From an uncultured Desulfovibrio sp. (lineage in GTDB: Bacteria > Desulfobacterota > Desulfovibrionia > Desulfovibrionales > Desulfovibrionaceae), in NCBI GenBank assembly GCA_900547595.1, contig URHE01000006.1, forward strand, positions 1-50,227: a stretch of 50,227 nucleotides of DNA, given 5' to 3'. Below the pieces are notes generated by a model, which ran no database searches, was not told the DNA's origin, and saw only the letters and a list, made by a program, of their open reading frames with translations. A program made the translations under genes and the position numbers. Below, piece by piece: positions 1 through 10,334 of this stretch; position 1 is the stretch's first letter, and each line of letters begins with the position of its first letter.

Positions 1-2268
1 AAGCTGGAGCAGGGCCTGGGCATCATCGGGATTGCGCAGCAGCGCATCGTGCAGCAGTTCCCGCGCCTCGGCCCCCCGGCGCTGACGGGCGGCCAGCCGG
101 GCCAGCTGACGCCGGGCCGTGCCGGACGTGCCGGGACGGGCGTCCTCCAGGGCCGCCGCGCGCTCGTAGCAGCGCCGGGCTTCGCCACGGCGTCCGCGCT
201 GTTCATGCAGGCGCCCGAGCCTGAGCCAGACGTAGCGGTATTCCGGCGCCATGGCGGCGCTGCGCCGGTAGTAACGGGCCGCGGCCCGAAAATCGCCGAG
301 ATTCTGGCAGACCGCCCCCAGATTATAGGAAATCTTGGCGGCCAGCGCCGGTTCGGCGGCATGGCGGAGCGCCGTCTGGAACTGGCGCCGCGCTTCCGCG
401 CCCCGGCCCATGGCCGCGAGACAGACACCGAGGGAATTGCGCGCCATGGCGTTGCGGCTGTCGGCCAAAAGCGCCATCTGGTACTCTTCCATGGCGCCAA
501 AGGCATCCCCGAGGCTGTAGCGTCTGTCCGCGCTGATATTCAGGGCCACGGAATCGCACAGCCCCACGCGGGGTCCCGATTCCGGCAGCAGCAGGGCAAA
601 CTCCAGAGCCTTGAGGGCGCACGCTTCGCTTTCGTCCTTGCGAAATTCCAGGAAGGGATGGGCCGTCAGACCTGTGGCGGCGGAAAGTCCGGCCTCGCGC
701 GCGGCCTCGCACAGGGCGGCATAGAGCGGGCGGCACGCCTCCCCCACGGCATGGGGATGAAAAACAATGAGGCTGTTGCTGCCATAGCGGCCGATCAGCT
801 CCGGAGGGGGCGCCTGAAGGCGTGGTGCCGTTTCCGCAAGGAGCCGGGGAGCTTCCTTCAGCCACGCCTCCATTCCGGCATCGCCCGGGGACGCAGCGCC
901 CGGAGGCGAAACCCGGACAATGGCCAGCACAAATTTCCGGCAGGCGTCGCGCGCCATGCCGAAGCGGCGCAGAAACTCCCCATGGCTGGCGGCTTCGCCC
1001 CCGGAGACGGGCATTCCGCTCCCCGCGCGGGCTGTCGAGGCAGGCGCCGCCCCCTCCGCGCATTTGCCCGCGGGGCCCCGTGGGGCCTCCCGCTCAGGGG
1101 CCCGGTTCTCCGGATCCGCCGCCAGCAGCAGGCGGTCGCCCGCCTCGGGCGGCGCGGCGGGGTCCTCCAGATGAAGTATCTCCGCAAGCGCATCCGCGGT
1201 ATTCACCCGGAGCAGGACAATATCGCCCTTGAACACGCCCGGGGCGCCGTCCGGCGAGCGCCCCCGCACATGAAAGCGCTGCCCCTCGCAGGCATTGGCC
1301 TCTTTCCCCAGGCTGACCCGGAGCCTGTCCAGGGCGGGGCATTCCAGCACCACGCCCCCGTTCCTGAGGATCCGGGCAAAGGGCATGACGGCCTCCGCGG
1401 CGCCGCCCGCAAGCGCCCGTTGGGCCGCATCGGCGGCAAGCCGCGCCCTGTCCCTGAGTTTGCGCGCCTGGTCGAACATGGCAAGGGAAAGCTCAGGCCC
1501 GGCCATATCCTGCGGATACAGGGCATGCCCGGCGCACAGCCGGGGCCTGGACGCGTGGCCCGTCACCGGGTCCTGCACGCGCGCATCCGCCATGCGCGCA
1601 AGCGCCTCCTGCGCGAGCCTGTGGCAGGCGCCGCGCCCGGTGGCGGGAAAGAGCAGCCCTATTTCATAAGGCCCAAGGCGTCCGGCGCGCGTGTCCGACG
1701 GAAGGGCCGCCATGCAGGCCTGGGCCAGGGCGCGCATCATCTCCTCGCAAAAGGCATAGCCAAGGGCGCGGGCCATGGCCTCGCCATCGCGCCAGCGCAG
1801 GACGGCCATGCCTAGGCAGAGCCGGTGCAGGGGCGCGGGGCGGCTGACGGAACGGCCCGGATCGCGCATGACGGCGCGCAGCAGTTCCACCTCCGCCTCC
1901 ATGCGCGCCAGCAGGGCGGACTCCGTGACAAGGTCCGTGCCGGGGTCGCGCTCCATGGCCCTGGCCCGCGCCAGATTTTCCAGGCACAGGGCCGCTATGG
2001 CCGGAAGATGCGGCAAAAGGCGCCGTGTTTCACGGCAACGCACCCCGCGCAGCATGAGCATGCCAAGCCCCTCCCCCCGCCACACAAGGGGCAGGAGCAG
2101 GCGCCGCTCGTCCCCCAGAAGCTCCGGTTCCTGCGGCGCGTCATGGGTGGGAAAATAGAGGGCATGGCCGGTGAAGGAAAGAAAGGCGCCCAGACCGGCG
2201 CAGAGCAGGCCCTCCATTTCCATGAGGTCGCCGCGGGTCAGGACAAGGGAAGCCTGAGGAGTTTGCAT
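1..2268 (-). CDS. Partial regulator: two degenerate GGDEF-like domains plus TPR repeats
   Basis: The frame is open from an ATG at 2268 to the window edge (756 residues, no stop seen), so the C-terminus is missing. Residues about 50-105 look GAF-like. Residues about 108-255 follow the diguanylate-cyclase layout (a DPxT-like start, a late RLCAGHALYPQD motif resembling the usual SIGVA-YP strand), but the signature GGDEF is GPYEI at 199-203. A second such fold at about 435-540 has RYGSNSLIVF where RYGGDEFALL is expected. Residues about 583-756 are TPR-like helical repeats (Ala/Leu/Tyr pattern, LGxxxxxxGxxxxA). Neither pseudo-active site should make c-di-GMP, so a scaffold or sensor role is inferred. 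There is no Shine-Dalgarno site; the promoter lies directly against the ATG. It is divergent from the FKBP gene. Confidence 0.8.
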   Translation of the reverse strand, partial: MQTPQASLVLTRGDLMEMEGLLCAGLGAFLSFTGHALYFPTHDAPQEPELLGDERRLLLPLVWRGEGLGMLMLRGVRCRETRRLLPHLPAIAALCLENLARARAMERDPGTDLVTESALLARMEAEVELLRAVMRDPGRSVSRPAPLHRLCLGMAVLRWRDGEAMARALGYAFCEEMMRALAQACMAALPSDTRAGRLGPYEIGLLFPATGRGACHRLAQEALARMADARVQDPVTGHASRPRLCAGHALYPQDMAGPELSLAMFDQARKLRDRARLAADAAQRALAGGAAEAVMPFARILRNGGVVLECPALDRLRVSLGKEANACEGQRFHVRGRSPDGAPGVFKGDIVLLRVNTADALAEILHLEDPAAPPEAGDRLLLAADPENRAPEREAPRGPAGKCAEGAAPASTARAGSGMPVSGGEAASHGEFLRRFGMARDACRKFVLAIVRVSPPGAASPGDAGMEAWLKEAPRLLAETAPRLQAPPPELIGRYGSNSLIVFHPHAVGEACRPLYAALCEAAREAGLSAATGLTAHPFLEFRKDESEACALKALEFALLLPESGPRVGLCDSVALNISADRRYSLGDAFGAMEEYQMALLADSRNAMARNSLGVCLAAMGRGAEARRQFQTALRHAAEPALAAKISYNLGAVCQNLGDFRAAARYYRRSAAMAPEYRYVWLRLGRLHEQRGRRGEARRCYERAAALEDARPGTSGTARRQLARLAARQRRGAEARELLHDALLRNPDDAQALLQL

Positions 2269-2274
2269 CCGCAG

Positions 2275-2305
2275 AGTCTAGACGGGCGTCGGCAACTTGT
2301 CTAGA
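2275..2305 (-). promoter_or_regulatory. Promoter of the GGDEF/TPR gene, -10 abutting the start codon
   Basis: On the minus strand TAGACA (-35) and TAGACT (-10) are separated by exactly 17 bases, and the -10 ends six bases before the ATG at 2268. This accounts for the two TCTAGA palindromes spaced 23 bp apart. Transcription would start at or next to the A of ATG, giving a leaderless mRNA. Prediction from sequence only. Confidence 0.5.
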
Positions 2306-2368
2306 AAATATCTTGAAAATGGCGTCCGGTCCGGCGCGCGCCGCTTCCCCGGCAGGCGGCGCGCCGCA

Positions 2369-2397
2369 TTGACAAGGACCGGTCGTCATGTTTTTCT
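2369..2397 (+). promoter_or_regulatory. Probable sigma-70 promoter for FKBP-glnN
   Basis: A perfect -35 TTGACA (2369-2374) is followed after 17 bases by TTTTCT (2392-2397), a weak -10. The FKBP start lies about 110 bases further on, so the mRNA would have a longish GC-rich leader. Confidence 0.45.
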
Positions 2398-2513
2398 CGT
2401 GCCGGACCGGAAGAACGGCCCGGAAGGCTGAACAATCCCGCCCCGCGGGGCAATGCCGCGCGGCAGCGTGCCGCGCGCAGACCGCGGGAAGCGCCATCCT
2501 CCAAGGAGCAGAC

Positions 2514-2936
2514 ATGCCCATCAAGAACGGCGACACCATTCGCGTCCACTATACAGGCACCCTGTCCGACGGCACGGTGTTCGACTCTTCAAAGGAACGG
2601 GAACCGCTGGAATTCACGCTCGGCACGGGCGCGCTCATCCCCGGTTTCGAGGCGGCGGTGGCCGGGCACAAGCCCGGAGAAACCGTCACCGTGACCATCC
2701 CCCCGGCAGAAGCCTATGGCGAGGCCGACCCGGAGCTGGTATTCACCGTGAGCCGCGCCCAGGTGCCGCCGCACATTCCGCTGGAAGTGGGCACCCCGCT
2801 CCAGCTCTCCAACGATCAGGGCCAGATGGACGTGACCATCACCGAGGTGGGGCCCGATGAGATCACCCTTGACGCCAATCATCCCCTGGCGGGCAAGGAA
2901 CTCACATTCGAAATCGAAATCCTCGACAAGAAATAA
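2514..2936 (+). CDS. FKBP-type peptidyl-prolyl cis-trans isomerase (SlyD-like)
   Basis: The 140-residue protein has the FKBP signature: VHYTGTLSDGTVFDSS near the N-terminus, then PLEFTLGTGALIPGFEAAVAG. An insert-in-flap segment (about 70-120) follows, of the kind found in SlyD-type enzymes, and the final strand is ELTFEIEIL. There is no His-rich metal-binding tail as in E. coli SlyD. It catalyses prolyl isomerisation and probably acts as a cytoplasmic folding helper. The start at 2514 is fixed by AAGGAG eight bases upstream; the frame is open further upstream but without homology. glnN starts 20 bases after its stop, so the two are probably co-transcribed. Confidence 0.93.
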   Translation: MPIKNGDTIRVHYTGTLSDGTVFDSSKEREPLEFTLGTGALIPGFEAAVAGHKPGETVTVTIPPAEAYGEADPELVFTVSRAQVPPHIPLEVGTPLQLSNDQGQMDVTITEVGPDEITLDANHPLAGKELTFEIEILDKK

Positions 2937-2955
2937 GCGCGGATACGGAAAGCCC

Positions 2956-5148
<2,193 letters not shown>

Positions 5149-5149
5149 A

Positions 5150-5306
5150 GCATTTTGCTGATGAAAATATCTGTAACACAGATATTTTCATCAGGTTTCG
5201 CTGCCTGCATTTCGGCGGAAAAACGCGGTTTTCCGCCTTATTACGGCGCGGGCGTCTGCTCTCGCATCCGCCGGAGCGTTTACGCAATTTCATTGCGAAA
5301 ACGCTC
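5150..5306. repeat. Composite intergenic palindromic repeat (three hairpin modules)
   Basis: Module 1 contains a perfect 17-bp inverted repeat (5158-5174 with 5178-5194, 3-base loop). Module 2 is a 9-bp hairpin, GGCGGAAAA/TTTTCCGCC (5214-5237). Module 3 (5253-5306) carries an imperfect palindrome around GCAATTTCATTGC flanked by GAGCGTTT/AAAACGCTC. Modules 1-2 recur in degraded form at 28012-28106, and module 3 recurs at 50175-50227 and, hairpin only, at 49660-49691. All copies lie 3' of genes. It resembles a REP/BIME-type dispersed element; no coding potential was seen. Confidence 0.8.
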
Positions 5307-5328
5307 CCCGGCAACAGTCCCTTTCCAG

Positions 5329-5366
5329 CCCCGCCTCCCGCTGTTCCTGCGGGGTGGCGGGGTTTT
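5329..5366 (+). terminator. Rho-independent terminator of glnN
   Basis: A GC-rich stem (CCCCGCC-CCCGC paired with GCGGG-GGCGGGG, 7-base loop) is followed by TTTT at 5363-5366. It lies between the convergent glnN and TDT transporter genes. Confidence 0.65.
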
Positions 5367-5383
5367 CCGCATCCGGGCCAGGA

Positions 5384-6442
5384 TCAGTCCCGCGCCGTTC
5401 CCGCCAGCAGCGCCCGCCCGCGCGAACGGAGCATGGCCGCCAGCGTGATCCCCCAGGCCGCAAGCGCCGGCACGAGGAAAATCCGGGGCACATACATGAG
5501 AGGCGCGAGGTCATAAGCCAGGGAAAGCGCCGCCGTGCAGGCCGTATACATGCCCAGGGGGAATACCATGCCCCAGTAGGCGGGCGTATAGATGAAGGGG
5601 TACTTTTTCACGCCATGCCGCCAGATGCCCAGCAGGATGAGCATGGGCACCCACCAGGACGCCGTGGCCCAGGCAAGCAGGGTCACGCCCGTGATGTAGG
5701 GCAAAAGGCGCCCGAGCAGGGGCGAGGCCCCGGCCTTGAGCATGAGCGTGGCCCCGGCAAGTGTGGTGATGGCGGCCGCGCTCGCGTTGATCCAGTAGGC
5801 CGGGTCGAGTTCCCCGGCCTCCATGTCCGCAAAGCAGAAGCGGTGAAAGATGCCCGTGATGACAAAAATATAGAGCACGATGCCCAGCATGAAGAGGGCG
5901 CAGAGGCAGAACCAGACGGTTTCCGCGTTCCAGCCCAGCGGCGCGGCGAGGGTCGCGCCGAGAATGACCAGTGACTGGGTGCTCACCGTGGCGACCAGCC
6001 ATGCGCCGTTGATGCCGCAGGCGAGTGTGGGCTTGTGACTGCCCGTGAAAATGGCGAGAAAGACGCCCCAGAGGATGAAGGCCCAGCAGGCGGCGCCCAG
6101 CCAGAACAGCCACGCGGCCAGCGTGAAATTTTCCGCCAGGACGGCCGATTGCGTGCCGAGGATGCAGGTTCCGGCCACGATGGTGAGAAAGCCCGGCCCC
6201 CGCGCATGACTGGTGAAATCCCCGGCCACGCGGCCCGGATACCGGACGATCCTGAGCAGGAGCAGCCCCCAGAGAAGCGCATACATGACCAGATTGACGC
6301 CATAGAGCAGGACGGCGCCCCGCGGACAGCCGAGAATGCGCAAGGCCACGGAAATGATGCCCGTGGACATGACCATGGCGAAATTTGCAGGCGCCATTTC
6401 CTCCACAAGCGCGAAAAAGCGGGCGCCCAAGCCCCTGTTCAT
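5384..6442 (-). CDS. TDT-family transporter (TehA / C4-dicarboxylate or anion channel)
   Basis: The 352-residue integral membrane protein has about ten hydrophobic segments. It opens with the conserved family block PANFAMVMSTGIISVAL and ends in a short Arg-rich tail. Members of the tellurite-resistance/dicarboxylate transporter family move anions such as malate, sulfite or nitrate, or act as SLAC1/TehA-type channels; the substrate cannot be read from sequence. The start at 6442 is chosen because GGAGG sits four bases upstream and the 47 residues encoded further upstream are Pro/Arg-rich and unlike the family. It is divergent from the YkgJ-type gene. Confidence 0.88.
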   Translation of the reverse strand: MNRGLGARFFALVEEMAPANFAMVMSTGIISVALRILGCPRGAVLLYGVNLVMYALLWGLLLLRIVRYPGRVAGDFTSHARGPGFLTIVAGTCILGTQSAVLAENFTLAAWLFWLGAACWAFILWGVFLAIFTGSHKPTLACGINGAWLVATVSTQSLVILGATLAAPLGWNAETVWFCLCALFMLGIVLYIFVITGIFHRFCFADMEAGELDPAYWINASAAAITTLAGATLMLKAGASPLLGRLLPYITGVTLLAWATASWWVPMLILLGIWRHGVKKYPFIYTPAYWGMVFPLGMYTACTAALSLAYDLAPLMYVPRIFLVPALAAWGITLAAMLRSRGRALLAGTARD

Positions 6443-6609
6443 GCCGCCTCCGCCTGAGCATGGCCACGGGGAACCATTTCCCCGACACGGCGGAACCGCG
6501 GAACCGGGGAGGGCCAAAACCGCCCCGGCGGTCCGCCGGAAAACGTATGCGGCCATGGTACAAATCCGGAGAGAAACGGTCAATTTCGGCCCGGGACCGG
6601 CGCGCGGGC

Positions 6610-6638
6610 TTGTATGTTTTGCAAGACGCGGCTAGACT
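6610..6638 (+). promoter_or_regulatory. Probable promoter for the YkgJ-dnaJ-like pair
   Basis: TTGTAT (6610-6615), a 17-base spacer, then TAGACT (6633-6638). This lies 60 bases before the start of the Cys-cluster protein gene, in the divergent region with the TDT gene. Confidence 0.45.
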
Positions 6639-6697
6639 CGCCCGAATCACGGGCTTCCGGCCGCGCCGGACGCGCCCGCACGCCAAAGAGGTGCACC

Positions 6698-7150
6698 ATG
6701 CCGGATACCGATGCGGAATCGCTGTTCCACTGCCGCAAGTGCGGCCACTGCTGCGAGGGGCGCGGCGGCATCGTCGTCAGCCCGTCGGATCTGGAGCGCC
6801 TGGCGGCCTTTCTGGAGCTCGCGCCGGAAACCGTGGCGGAACGCTACGGGGAAACGTCCCACGGCAAACTCAAGATCCGCAATGGGGAGGACGGGCGCTG
6901 CATTTTTTTCCGTGAGGGCGCGGGCTGCGCCGTCCATGCGGGCAAACCCTCCATCTGCCGCGCGTGGCCGTTTTTTCGCGGCAATATCGAAGACCCCGTG
7001 AGTCTGGCGCTGGCCAAGGAATTCTGCCCCGGCATCGCTCCCGGGGCCACGCATGCCGACTTTGCGCGCGCGGGACGGGCCTACCTGAAGGAGCACGGCC
7101 TCATGGCGAGCGATCCGCGCCACGAGGCAAACGCTCTTGTGCTTCCCTGA
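6698..7150 (+). CDS. YkgJ-family cysteine-cluster protein (UPF0153)
   Basis: A 150-residue soluble protein. Near the N-terminus it has HCRKCGHCCEGRGG, the characteristic CxxCxxCC cluster, followed by a conserved GRCIFFREGAGCAVHAGKPSICRAWPFF block that supplies further cysteines. This pattern defines the putative zinc- or iron-chelating family PF03692. The biochemical role is unknown. The start at 6698 follows AAAGAGG at suitable spacing; the longer open frame upstream overlaps the promoter. The DnaJ-like gene follows after 33 bases on the same strand and is probably co-transcribed. Confidence 0.88.
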   Translation: MPDTDAESLFHCRKCGHCCEGRGGIVVSPSDLERLAAFLELAPETVAERYGETSHGKLKIRNGEDGRCIFFREGAGCAVHAGKPSICRAWPFFRGNIEDPVSLALAKEFCPGIAPGATHADFARAGRAYLKEHGLMASDPRHEANALVLP

Positions 7151-7183
7151 CGTTTTTCGGCACCACGCAAACCGCTGACCGCT

Positions 7184-8137
7184 ATGCGCCGTCCATCCCG
7201 ACAAATTTCGCTCAAGGAATGCTATGCGGTATTGCGCCTGGAAAAAGGCGCGGACCTCCAGGCTGTCAAACGCGCCTACCGGCGGCGCGCCTTTGAACTG
7301 CATCCGGACCTCAATCCCGGCAATCCCGAGGCGGGGCGCCAGTTCCAGATTCTCAACGAAGCCTATGTGGCGCTGACGGCCCTGCTCAAACCCGCCGAGG
7401 ACGCCAAACGCGCGGCAGCCGCTGCCGAAGCGGAGAAAAAGGCGGCGGCGGATGCGGCGGATACCGGCGCAGGGTCAGACGCGCGCGCCACGGAAGCGGC
7501 TGGCAGCCAGGAAGCGCCGGGGAGCGCCGGCAACGCCCAGCGCCCGGACAGCGCGGCGACCGGCGCGCAGCAGGCACAGAGCGGCCAAACCCGGCAGGAG
7601 GAACGGGCGCAAAAAGCCTATGCCGAGCAGGATGTCCTGCGCGACCTGCTCAATGACCCCTTCGCGCGCCGTGTTTTTGAGGACATTTACAGCGAACTCA
7701 ACCGCCAGCAGGCCGGGCCGCGCCCCGCACCGGAAGAGGCGGGCCCCCGCGCCCCAGGCCCCAGGCCCCGCCGGGAGCCTCCGCCGCGCAGGGAAACGGC
7801 TCCCCCCAAAAAGAATACCAAACTCCATCAGGGCAATATCGCCTGGGGCACCCCCAACTGGAACCGCGACCTGAGCAGGGGCGTCAAGGGTGTCGTGAAG
7901 GACTGGCTCCGGCGCCAGATCGATGAGGAACAGAGCCTGCACCTGCCCGCGGCCCACCTCGCGCCCGGCAGGCGCATCCGCCTCCAGATACGGCGCGGCC
8001 TTTCCGATGAACTGCACACCGTGGAAGTGACCCTGCCCCCGGATTTCGCGGTGGGCAAGCCGGTGCGGCTGCGGGGGCTCGGCAGGCGCGTCGGCCCCTG
8101 GCAGGGCGATCTGTATCTCACCATCTACAACGAGTGA
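7184..8137 (+). CDS. DnaJ-domain co-chaperone, non-canonical
   Basis: The 317-residue protein begins with a J domain (about 9-72) containing the HPD tripeptide at 40-42, which stimulates DnaK-type ATPases. An Ala/Gln/Arg-rich low-complexity linker follows (about 75-215). The last ~85 residues resemble a DnaJ C-terminal substrate-binding barrel (RIRLQIRRG, VTLPPDFAVGKPVRLRGLG, GDLYLTIYNE). There is no Gly/Phe region and no Cys-rich zinc domain, so it is a CbpA/type II-like or specialised J protein. No clear Shine-Dalgarno site precedes the ATG. A strong terminator lies 115 bases downstream. Confidence 0.88.
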   Translation: MRRPSRQISLKECYAVLRLEKGADLQAVKRAYRRRAFELHPDLNPGNPEAGRQFQILNEAYVALTALLKPAEDAKRAAAAAEAEKKAAADAADTGAGSDARATEAAGSQEAPGSAGNAQRPDSAATGAQQAQSGQTRQEERAQKAYAEQDVLRDLLNDPFARRVFEDIYSELNRQQAGPRPAPEEAGPRAPGPRPRREPPPRRETAPPKKNTKLHQGNIAWGTPNWNRDLSRGVKGVVKDWLRRQIDEEQSLHLPAAHLAPGRRIRLQIRRGLSDELHTVEVTLPPDFAVGKPVRLRGLGRRVGPWQGDLYLTIYNE

Positions 8138-8252
8138 CCCGGAGCCGGGGCAAACTTTCGGCAAATCCGGAGACGCGGGAAGCTGTTCCCCGCTCCCGCA
8201 TTCAGAAGCGCGGCCCTTTCCGCCGCCCAAACTCGTCATGCCGTCACTGCGC

Positions 8253-8288
8253 AAAGGCCCCCCCGGCAACGCCGGAGGGGCCTTTTTT
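8253..8288 (+). terminator. Rho-independent terminator between dnaJ-like gene and groEL
   Basis: AAAGGCCCC-CCGGC pairs with GCCGG-GGGGCCTTT around an AAC loop, followed by a run of six T. On the minus strand the hairpin is followed by only three T, so it mainly serves the plus-strand operon and perhaps groEL more weakly. Confidence 0.85.
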
Positions 8289-8320
8289 CATCTTCGCTTC
8301 GAGAGGCGTGGACGCAGGGT

Positions 8321-9967
8321 CTAGTACATGCCGTCCATGCCGCCCATGCCACCCATGCCGCCGGGCATGCCGGGGGCGTCCTTCTTGGGCTCGGGCTTCT
8401 CGACGATGGCGCATTCCGTGGTGAGGAGGAGGGAAGCCACGGAAGCGGCGTTCTGGAGGGCCGTGCGCGTCACCTTCTTCGGGTCGATGACGCCGGCCTT
8501 GATGAGGTCCTCATATTCGCCGGTGGCGGCGTTGAAGCCGAAGCCGTCCTTGCCGGCGCGCACCTTCTCGACCACGATGGAGCCTTCAAAGCCGGCGTTG
8601 TGGGCGATCTGGCGCAGGGGCTCCTCGATGGCGCGGCGCACGATGTTCACACCGGCGAGTTCGTCGTCATCGGCGGGCTTGATGTCGTTGAGCACCTTGG
8701 AAACGCGGATCAGGGCCGTGCCGCCGCCAGGAACGATGCCTTCCTCCACAGCGGCGCGGGTGGCGTTGAGGGCGTCCTCGACGCGGTCCTTCTTTTCCTT
8801 CATTTCCACTTCGGTGGCCGCGCCCACATGGACCACGGCGACGCCGCCCACGAGCTTGGCCAGGCGCTCCTGAAGCTTCTCGCGGTCATAATCGGACGTG
8901 GTCTCCTCGATCTGGGCGCGGATCTGCTTGACGCGGGCCTTGATGGCGTCGCTCTTGCCGGCGCCGTCCACAATGGTGGTGTTGTCCTTGTCCACCACGA
9001 TGCGCTTGGCGGTGCCGAGCTCGGAAAGGGTCAGGTTCTCAAGCTTGGTGCCCGTGTCGTCGGAGGCCACGGTGCCGCCGGTGAGCACGGCGATGTCCTG
9101 AAGCATGGCCTTGCGGCGGTCGCCGAAGCCCGGAGCCTTGACGGCAACGACCTGAAGGGCGCCGCGCAGCTTGTTGACCACGAGGGTGGCAAGGGCTTCG
9201 CCTTCCACATCCTCGGCGATGATGAGCAACGGACGGTTGACCTTGGCGACCTGCTCAAGCACGGGGAGCATGTCCTTCATGCTGGAGATCTTCTTCTCCG
9301 TGAGCAGGATGTAGGGATTGTCCATCTCGCAGATCATCTTTTCCGCGTTGGTCACGAAATAGGGCGAGAGGTAGCCGCGGTCGAAGCGCATGCCTTCCAC
9401 CACATCCATGGTGGTTTCCAGGCCCTTGGCCTCTTCCACGGTGATGACGCCTTCCTTGCCCACCTTGGACATGGCCTCGGCGATGATGTTGCCGATGGTG
9501 GCGTCGCTGTTGGCGGAAATGGTGCCGATCTGGGCGATCTCCTTCTGGTCGCGGGTGGGCTTGGCCAGATTGGCGAGCTCGGCGATGAGCGCTTCCACGC
9601 CCTTGTCGATGCCGCGCTTGACGGCCATGGGATTCCGGCCTGCGGCCACGAGCTTGATGCCCTCGTGATAGATGGCCTGGGCGAGAATGGTGGCGGTGGT
9701 GGTGCCGTCGCCGGCGGCGTCGGAAGTTTTGGAGGCCACTTCCTTGACGAGCTGGGCGCCCATGTTCTCGAACTTGTCGTCAAGCTCGATCTCCTTGGCA
9801 ACGGTCACGCCGTCCTTGGTGATGACCGGCGCGCCGAAGGACTTCTCCAGCACCACGTTGCGGCCCTTGGGGCCAAGGGTCACCTTGACGGCGTTGGCGA
9901 GCTTGTCCACGCCGCGGGCAAGTTTTTCACGGGCTTTGACATCAAAAAGAATTTCTTTGGCAGACAT
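8321..9967 (-). CDS. groEL: 60 kDa chaperonin GroEL
   Basis: The 548-residue chaperonin matches GroEL throughout: AKEILFDVKAREKLARGVDKLANAVKVTLGPKGRNV at the N-terminus, the nucleotide-binding DGTTTATILAQ, VEEGIVPGGGTAL, and the Gly-Gly-Met tail ending GGMGGMDGMY. It forms the double-ring folding chamber with GroES. The start at 9967 (MSAKEIL) is supported by AGGAGGAGC six bases upstream; the 11 extra in-frame residues upstream lie over this ribosome-binding site. groES lies 79 bases upstream on the same strand, giving the usual groESL operon. Confidence 0.98.
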   Translation of the reverse strand: MSAKEILFDVKAREKLARGVDKLANAVKVTLGPKGRNVVLEKSFGAPVITKDGVTVAKEIELDDKFENMGAQLVKEVASKTSDAAGDGTTTATILAQAIYHEGIKLVAAGRNPMAVKRGIDKGVEALIAELANLAKPTRDQKEIAQIGTISANSDATIGNIIAEAMSKVGKEGVITVEEAKGLETTMDVVEGMRFDRGYLSPYFVTNAEKMICEMDNPYILLTEKKISSMKDMLPVLEQVAKVNRPLLIIAEDVEGEALATLVVNKLRGALQVVAVKAPGFGDRRKAMLQDIAVLTGGTVASDDTGTKLENLTLSELGTAKRIVVDKDNTTIVDGAGKSDAIKARVKQIRAQIEETTSDYDREKLQERLAKLVGGVAVVHVGAATEVEMKEKKDRVEDALNATRAAVEEGIVPGGGTALIRVSKVLNDIKPADDDELAGVNIVRRAIEEPLRQIAHNAGFEGSIVVEKVRAGKDGFGFNAATGEYEDLIKAGVIDPKKVTRTALQNAASVASLLLTTECAIVEKPEPKKDAPGMPGGMGGMGGMDGMY

Positions 9968-10046
9968 GTAAATGCTCCTCCTGAGCGTTTTTTTCAGCAA
10001 GATGCGGACAGATTCCGCAGACTGGCGCGCCCTCGGGCGCGACCGG

Positions 10047-10334
10047 CTAGTCGATGATGGCGAGAATGTCCTCTTCGCGCATCACGAGATGATCCACGCC
10101 GTCCAGCTTGACTTCCGTGCCCGCGTACTTGTTGAAGAGCACTTCGTCGCCGTTCTTGACGGCCAGGGGGATGCGCTTGCCGTTGTCGTCCATCTTGCCG
10201 GGGCCCACAGCCACGACCTGCCCCTTGGAGGGCTTTTCCTTGGCGGTGTCGGGGATATACAGACCACCCGCGGTCTTTTCCTCGGATTCGAGACGCTTGA
10301 CCAGAACGCGGTCATTGAGGGGTTTGAGCTTCAT
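10047..10334 (-). CDS. groES: 10 kDa co-chaperonin GroES
   Basis: A 95-residue protein of standard length: MKLKPLNDRVLVKRLESEEKT, the mobile loop TAGGLYIPDTAKEKP, GxVVAVGPGK, and the C-terminal EEDILAIID. It caps the GroEL ring. The ATG at 10334 is preceded by GGAGGAACAGC. No CIRCE operator (TTAGCACTC-N9-GAGTGCTAA) is visible between this gene and glmU. Confidence 0.97.
   Translation of the reverse strand: MKLKPLNDRVLVKRLESEEKTAGGLYIPDTAKEKPSKGQVVAVGPGKMDDNGKRIPLAVKNGDEVLFNKYAGTEVKLDGVDHLVMREEDILAIID

Noticed and set aside
49..1815. Long plus-strand open frame (588 codons) antisense to the GGDEF/TPR gene
   Set aside because: Arg/Gly/Pro-rich with no domains; the minus frame through the same region gives recognisable GGDEF-like and TPR patterns.
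2276..2306. Pair of TCTAGA palindromes 23 bp apart, first taken for an operator
   Set aside because: They coincide with a -35 TAGACA and -10 TAGACT at 17-base spacing, so a promoter explains them.
8321..8400. Repetitive GCCCAT-type repeats on the plus strand
   Set aside because: They encode the GroEL Gly-Gly-Met tail on the minus strand and are not an independent repeat.
8600..10057. 485-codon plus-strand frame opposite groEL
   Set aside because: Low-complexity antisense translation (His/Gly/Asp rich); groEL is unambiguous on the minus strand.
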